A program made the position numbers and the translations under genes. Shown here one piece after another: positions 21,818 to 23,361 of a stretch of DNA of 23,361 bases. Every line of letters begins with the position of its first letter. Position 1 is the stretch's first letter. The notes under the pieces are model-generated. The model made no database searches, was not told the DNA's origin, and was given only the letters and a program-made list of their open reading frames with translations. Origin of the DNA: Oceanospirillaceae bacterium UBA1126 (lineage in GTDB: Bacteria > Pseudomonadota > Gammaproteobacteria > Pseudomonadales > Balneatricaceae). The stretch lies in assembly GCA_002312935.1 (NCBI GenBank), contig DCAT01000161.1, forward strand, positions 7,528 to 30,888, read 5' to 3'.

Positions 21818-23361
21818 ATGCAACTAAACCTACTTCACCAACCCACGCCTGCGCTTCTCTCCTCAGGCTTTCCAGAACGCATGGTGCTGCTTGACTGTGA
21901 GACCACTGGTGGCAAAGCCATTTATCACCGCATTATCGAGATTGGTCTAATCGTTATTGAAAATGGTAAGTTGATTGAAAGGTGGCAAACCTTCATTGAC
22001 CCAAAAGTAGCCTTGCCGTCCTTTATCCAAAAGCTCACAGGCATTAGCCCAAGCATGGTTAACGGTGCACCTGAATTTTGTGACATTGCTGAAGTGTTAT
22101 TGAGCAAATTAAAGGGCCGCACATTAGTAGCCCACAATGCGCGGTTTGACTATAGCTTCTTAAAAAACGAATTTGAGCGTGCAGGCATCAGTTATAACGC
22201 CAAACCCCTATGTTCAGTAAAGTTTAGCCGAAACCTATACCCTCAATTTAAGCGCCATGGCCTTTCGCAAATTATTCAGCGCTTTAGTCTGTCTATTGAA
22301 AATCGTCACAGGGCACTTGATGATGCAGAGATGATCTATCAGTTTTTCCAAAAGTCTTCAGGGCTATTTTCAGATGATGAGATTGCAGCCACCTGTAAAG
22401 TACTGCTTAAGCGAGCAACCTTACCCATTTTACTCGACGCTAAAGACGTAGAAAAGTTACCCTCGAGTGCGGGTGTATATTATTTCTATGACGAAAAAGG
22501 GGCTCTGCTTTATATTGGTAAAAGTGTAAATATCCGTAACCGAGTTTTGAGTCATTTCAGCGCTGACCACAAAAATCCAAAAGACCTGCAGATGAGCACT
22601 AAAATTGCACAGGTTGATTTTGAACAAACCCCCAGCGACTTTGGTGCCCAAGTCCGTGAAAGTAATCAGATTAAAGCACTTGTCCCGCTCTATAATCGAC
22701 GGTTGCGCAAAGTGAAAAAATTATTTCAATATCGTAGTACCAAAGATAGTAATGGTTACTTGCGCCTGACTATTGAAACTGTTGAAACAGCAGATACAGA
22801 CGTTGAAGAGCAGTTTGGTTTATTCCGTTCTCCACGCCAGGCCTCTCAACAAATGGAAAAACTGGCTGATCAGTATTTTCTATGTCACAAGCTACTGGGG
22901 TTGGAGGGTGGGCGGAACGCTCAGCAAGCCTGTTTTCGTTCGCAGTTAAAAAAGTGTTTTGGCGCCTGCCATGGGGCCGAGTCTGCCTCTAGTTATAATG
23001 ACCGAATGGGGGCTGCACTAAAAAATTATCAGATAAAAATATGGCCCTATGCTGGCCCTATTCTTCTGGAAGAACGAGACCCCCAATGTCCGGAACAAGT
23101 GGCCTTCCATGTCATTGACCGCTGGCGCTATATTGCTAAGTTACCAATCTTTGAAGATATTTATGACCTAGGTTACCAGCCCCTTGATCAGGTTAACTCT
23201 CCCGCTACTTCAGATAGTAATGTGTTTGATCTTCCTAATAATGACGATCGTTTCGACTTGGATATTTACTTTATTCTTGTACGGTTTATGGTGAATCAGA
23301 AAAACATTAAAATGAATACTCTAAAAATTTGGCCATTACTTGACCTGTCCAATGTGACCTA
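21818..23361 (+). CDS. DEDDh 3'-5' exonuclease fused to GIY-YIG nuclease (partial, runs off right edge)
   Basis: Two nuclease domains in one chain, 514 complete codons visible. Residues 20-180 are a DnaQ-type exonuclease: LDCETTGG (D26, E28), HNARFDYSF (D111) and HRALDDA (H164, D169). Residues 219-300 are a GIY-YIG domain like the UvrC N-terminus: GVYYFYD, LLYIGKS, R of NIRNRV, and the catalytic glutamate in VRESNQIK. A CxxxxxxxCxGAC-type stretch (CFRSQLKKCFGACHG) follows, as in UvrC and Cho. This fusion is a known family, probably for nucleotide-excision-type repair. AGGGAG 7 nt before the ATG sets the start. The last two bases are TA, so a stop could follow directly or the gene could continue. 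Confidence 0.9.
   Translation, partial: MQLNLLHQPTPALLSSGFPERMVLLDCETTGGKAIYHRIIEIGLIVIENGKLIERWQTFIDPKVALPSFIQKLTGISPSMVNGAPEFCDIAEVLLSKLKGRTLVAHNARFDYSFLKNEFERAGISYNAKPLCSVKFSRNLYPQFKRHGLSQIIQRFSLSIENRHRALDDAEMIYQFFQKSSGLFSDDEIAATCKVLLKRATLPILLDAKDVEKLPSSAGVYYFYDEKGALLYIGKSVNIRNRVLSHFSADHKNPKDLQMSTKIAQVDFEQTPSDFGAQVRESNQIKALVPLYNRRLRKVKKLFQYRSTKDSNGYLRLTIETVETADTDVEEQFGLFRSPRQASQQMEKLADQYFLCHKLLGLEGGRNAQQACFRSQLKKCFGACHGAESASSYNDRMGAALKNYQIKIWPYAGPILLEERDPQCPEQVAFHVIDRWRYIAKLPIFEDIYDLGYQPLDQVNSPATSDSNVFDLPNNDDRFDLDIYFILVRFMVNQKNIKMNTLKIWPLLDLSNVT

Noticed and set aside
1..23361. CRISPR arrays, tRNA or rRNA genes, insertion sequences
   Set aside because: No regularly spaced repeats, cloverleaf-like sequences, rRNA stretches or transposase frames were seen on either strand.

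Overview
The window reads as chromosomal DNA of a marine gammaproteobacterium, probably of the SAR92/OM60-like oligotrophic type. The reasons are an E. coli-style nuo operon with fused nuoCD, a proteorhodopsin gene followed by crtE-crtI-crtB-crtY-blh in the order known from marine gammaproteobacterial proteorhodopsin clones, and an AT-leaning, compact layout. The lineage is an inference; no rRNA or marker tree can be made here.

Layout. 1-5959 (minus strand): nuoA-B-CD-E-F-G, the start of the complex I operon; nuoG runs off the left edge. 6282-6701 (plus): a small two-CBS-domain protein, divergent from nuoA. 6892-8265: an AhpC/TSA-type peroxiredoxin (minus) divergent from an AraC-family regulator (plus). 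8266-8821: a gene-poor stretch holding several inverted repeats, one with attC-like ends. 8822-11667: a DadA-like D-amino-acid dehydrogenase (minus) divergent from an M81/MlrC-like metallopeptidase (plus). 12116-12763 (plus): three very small membrane proteins in a row, the third too short for routine ORF calling. 12874-13917 (minus): a nitronate monooxygenase-like flavoprotein with a promoter placed for leaderless transcription. 14151-20264 (minus): blh, crtY, crtB, crtI, crtE and proteorhodopsin. 20630-21652 (plus): a metallo-beta-lactamase-fold lipoprotein divergent from proteorhodopsin. 21818-end (plus): a DEDDh exonuclease/GIY-YIG nuclease fusion cut by the right edge.

How the genes work together. 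CrtE makes geranylgeranyl diphosphate, CrtB condenses it to phytoene, CrtI desaturates this to lycopene, CrtY cyclises it to beta-carotene and Blh cleaves that to retinal, the chromophore of the opsin. The opsin carries the Asp/Thr/Glu/Lys set of a proton pump and Leu at the spectral-tuning position, predicting green absorption. The crt genes are coupled by short overlaps, while a perfect 12-bp hairpin separates the opsin from crtE, which suggests different expression levels within one operon. The opsin upstream region contains a 53-bp tandem repeat in which each unit carries a promoter-like pair.

The core systems (complex I, proteorhodopsin/retinal) are known. The least explained items are the duplicated opsin promoter region, the three-gene small-membrane-protein cluster, the attC-like hairpin, and the DadA/MlrC-like pair.
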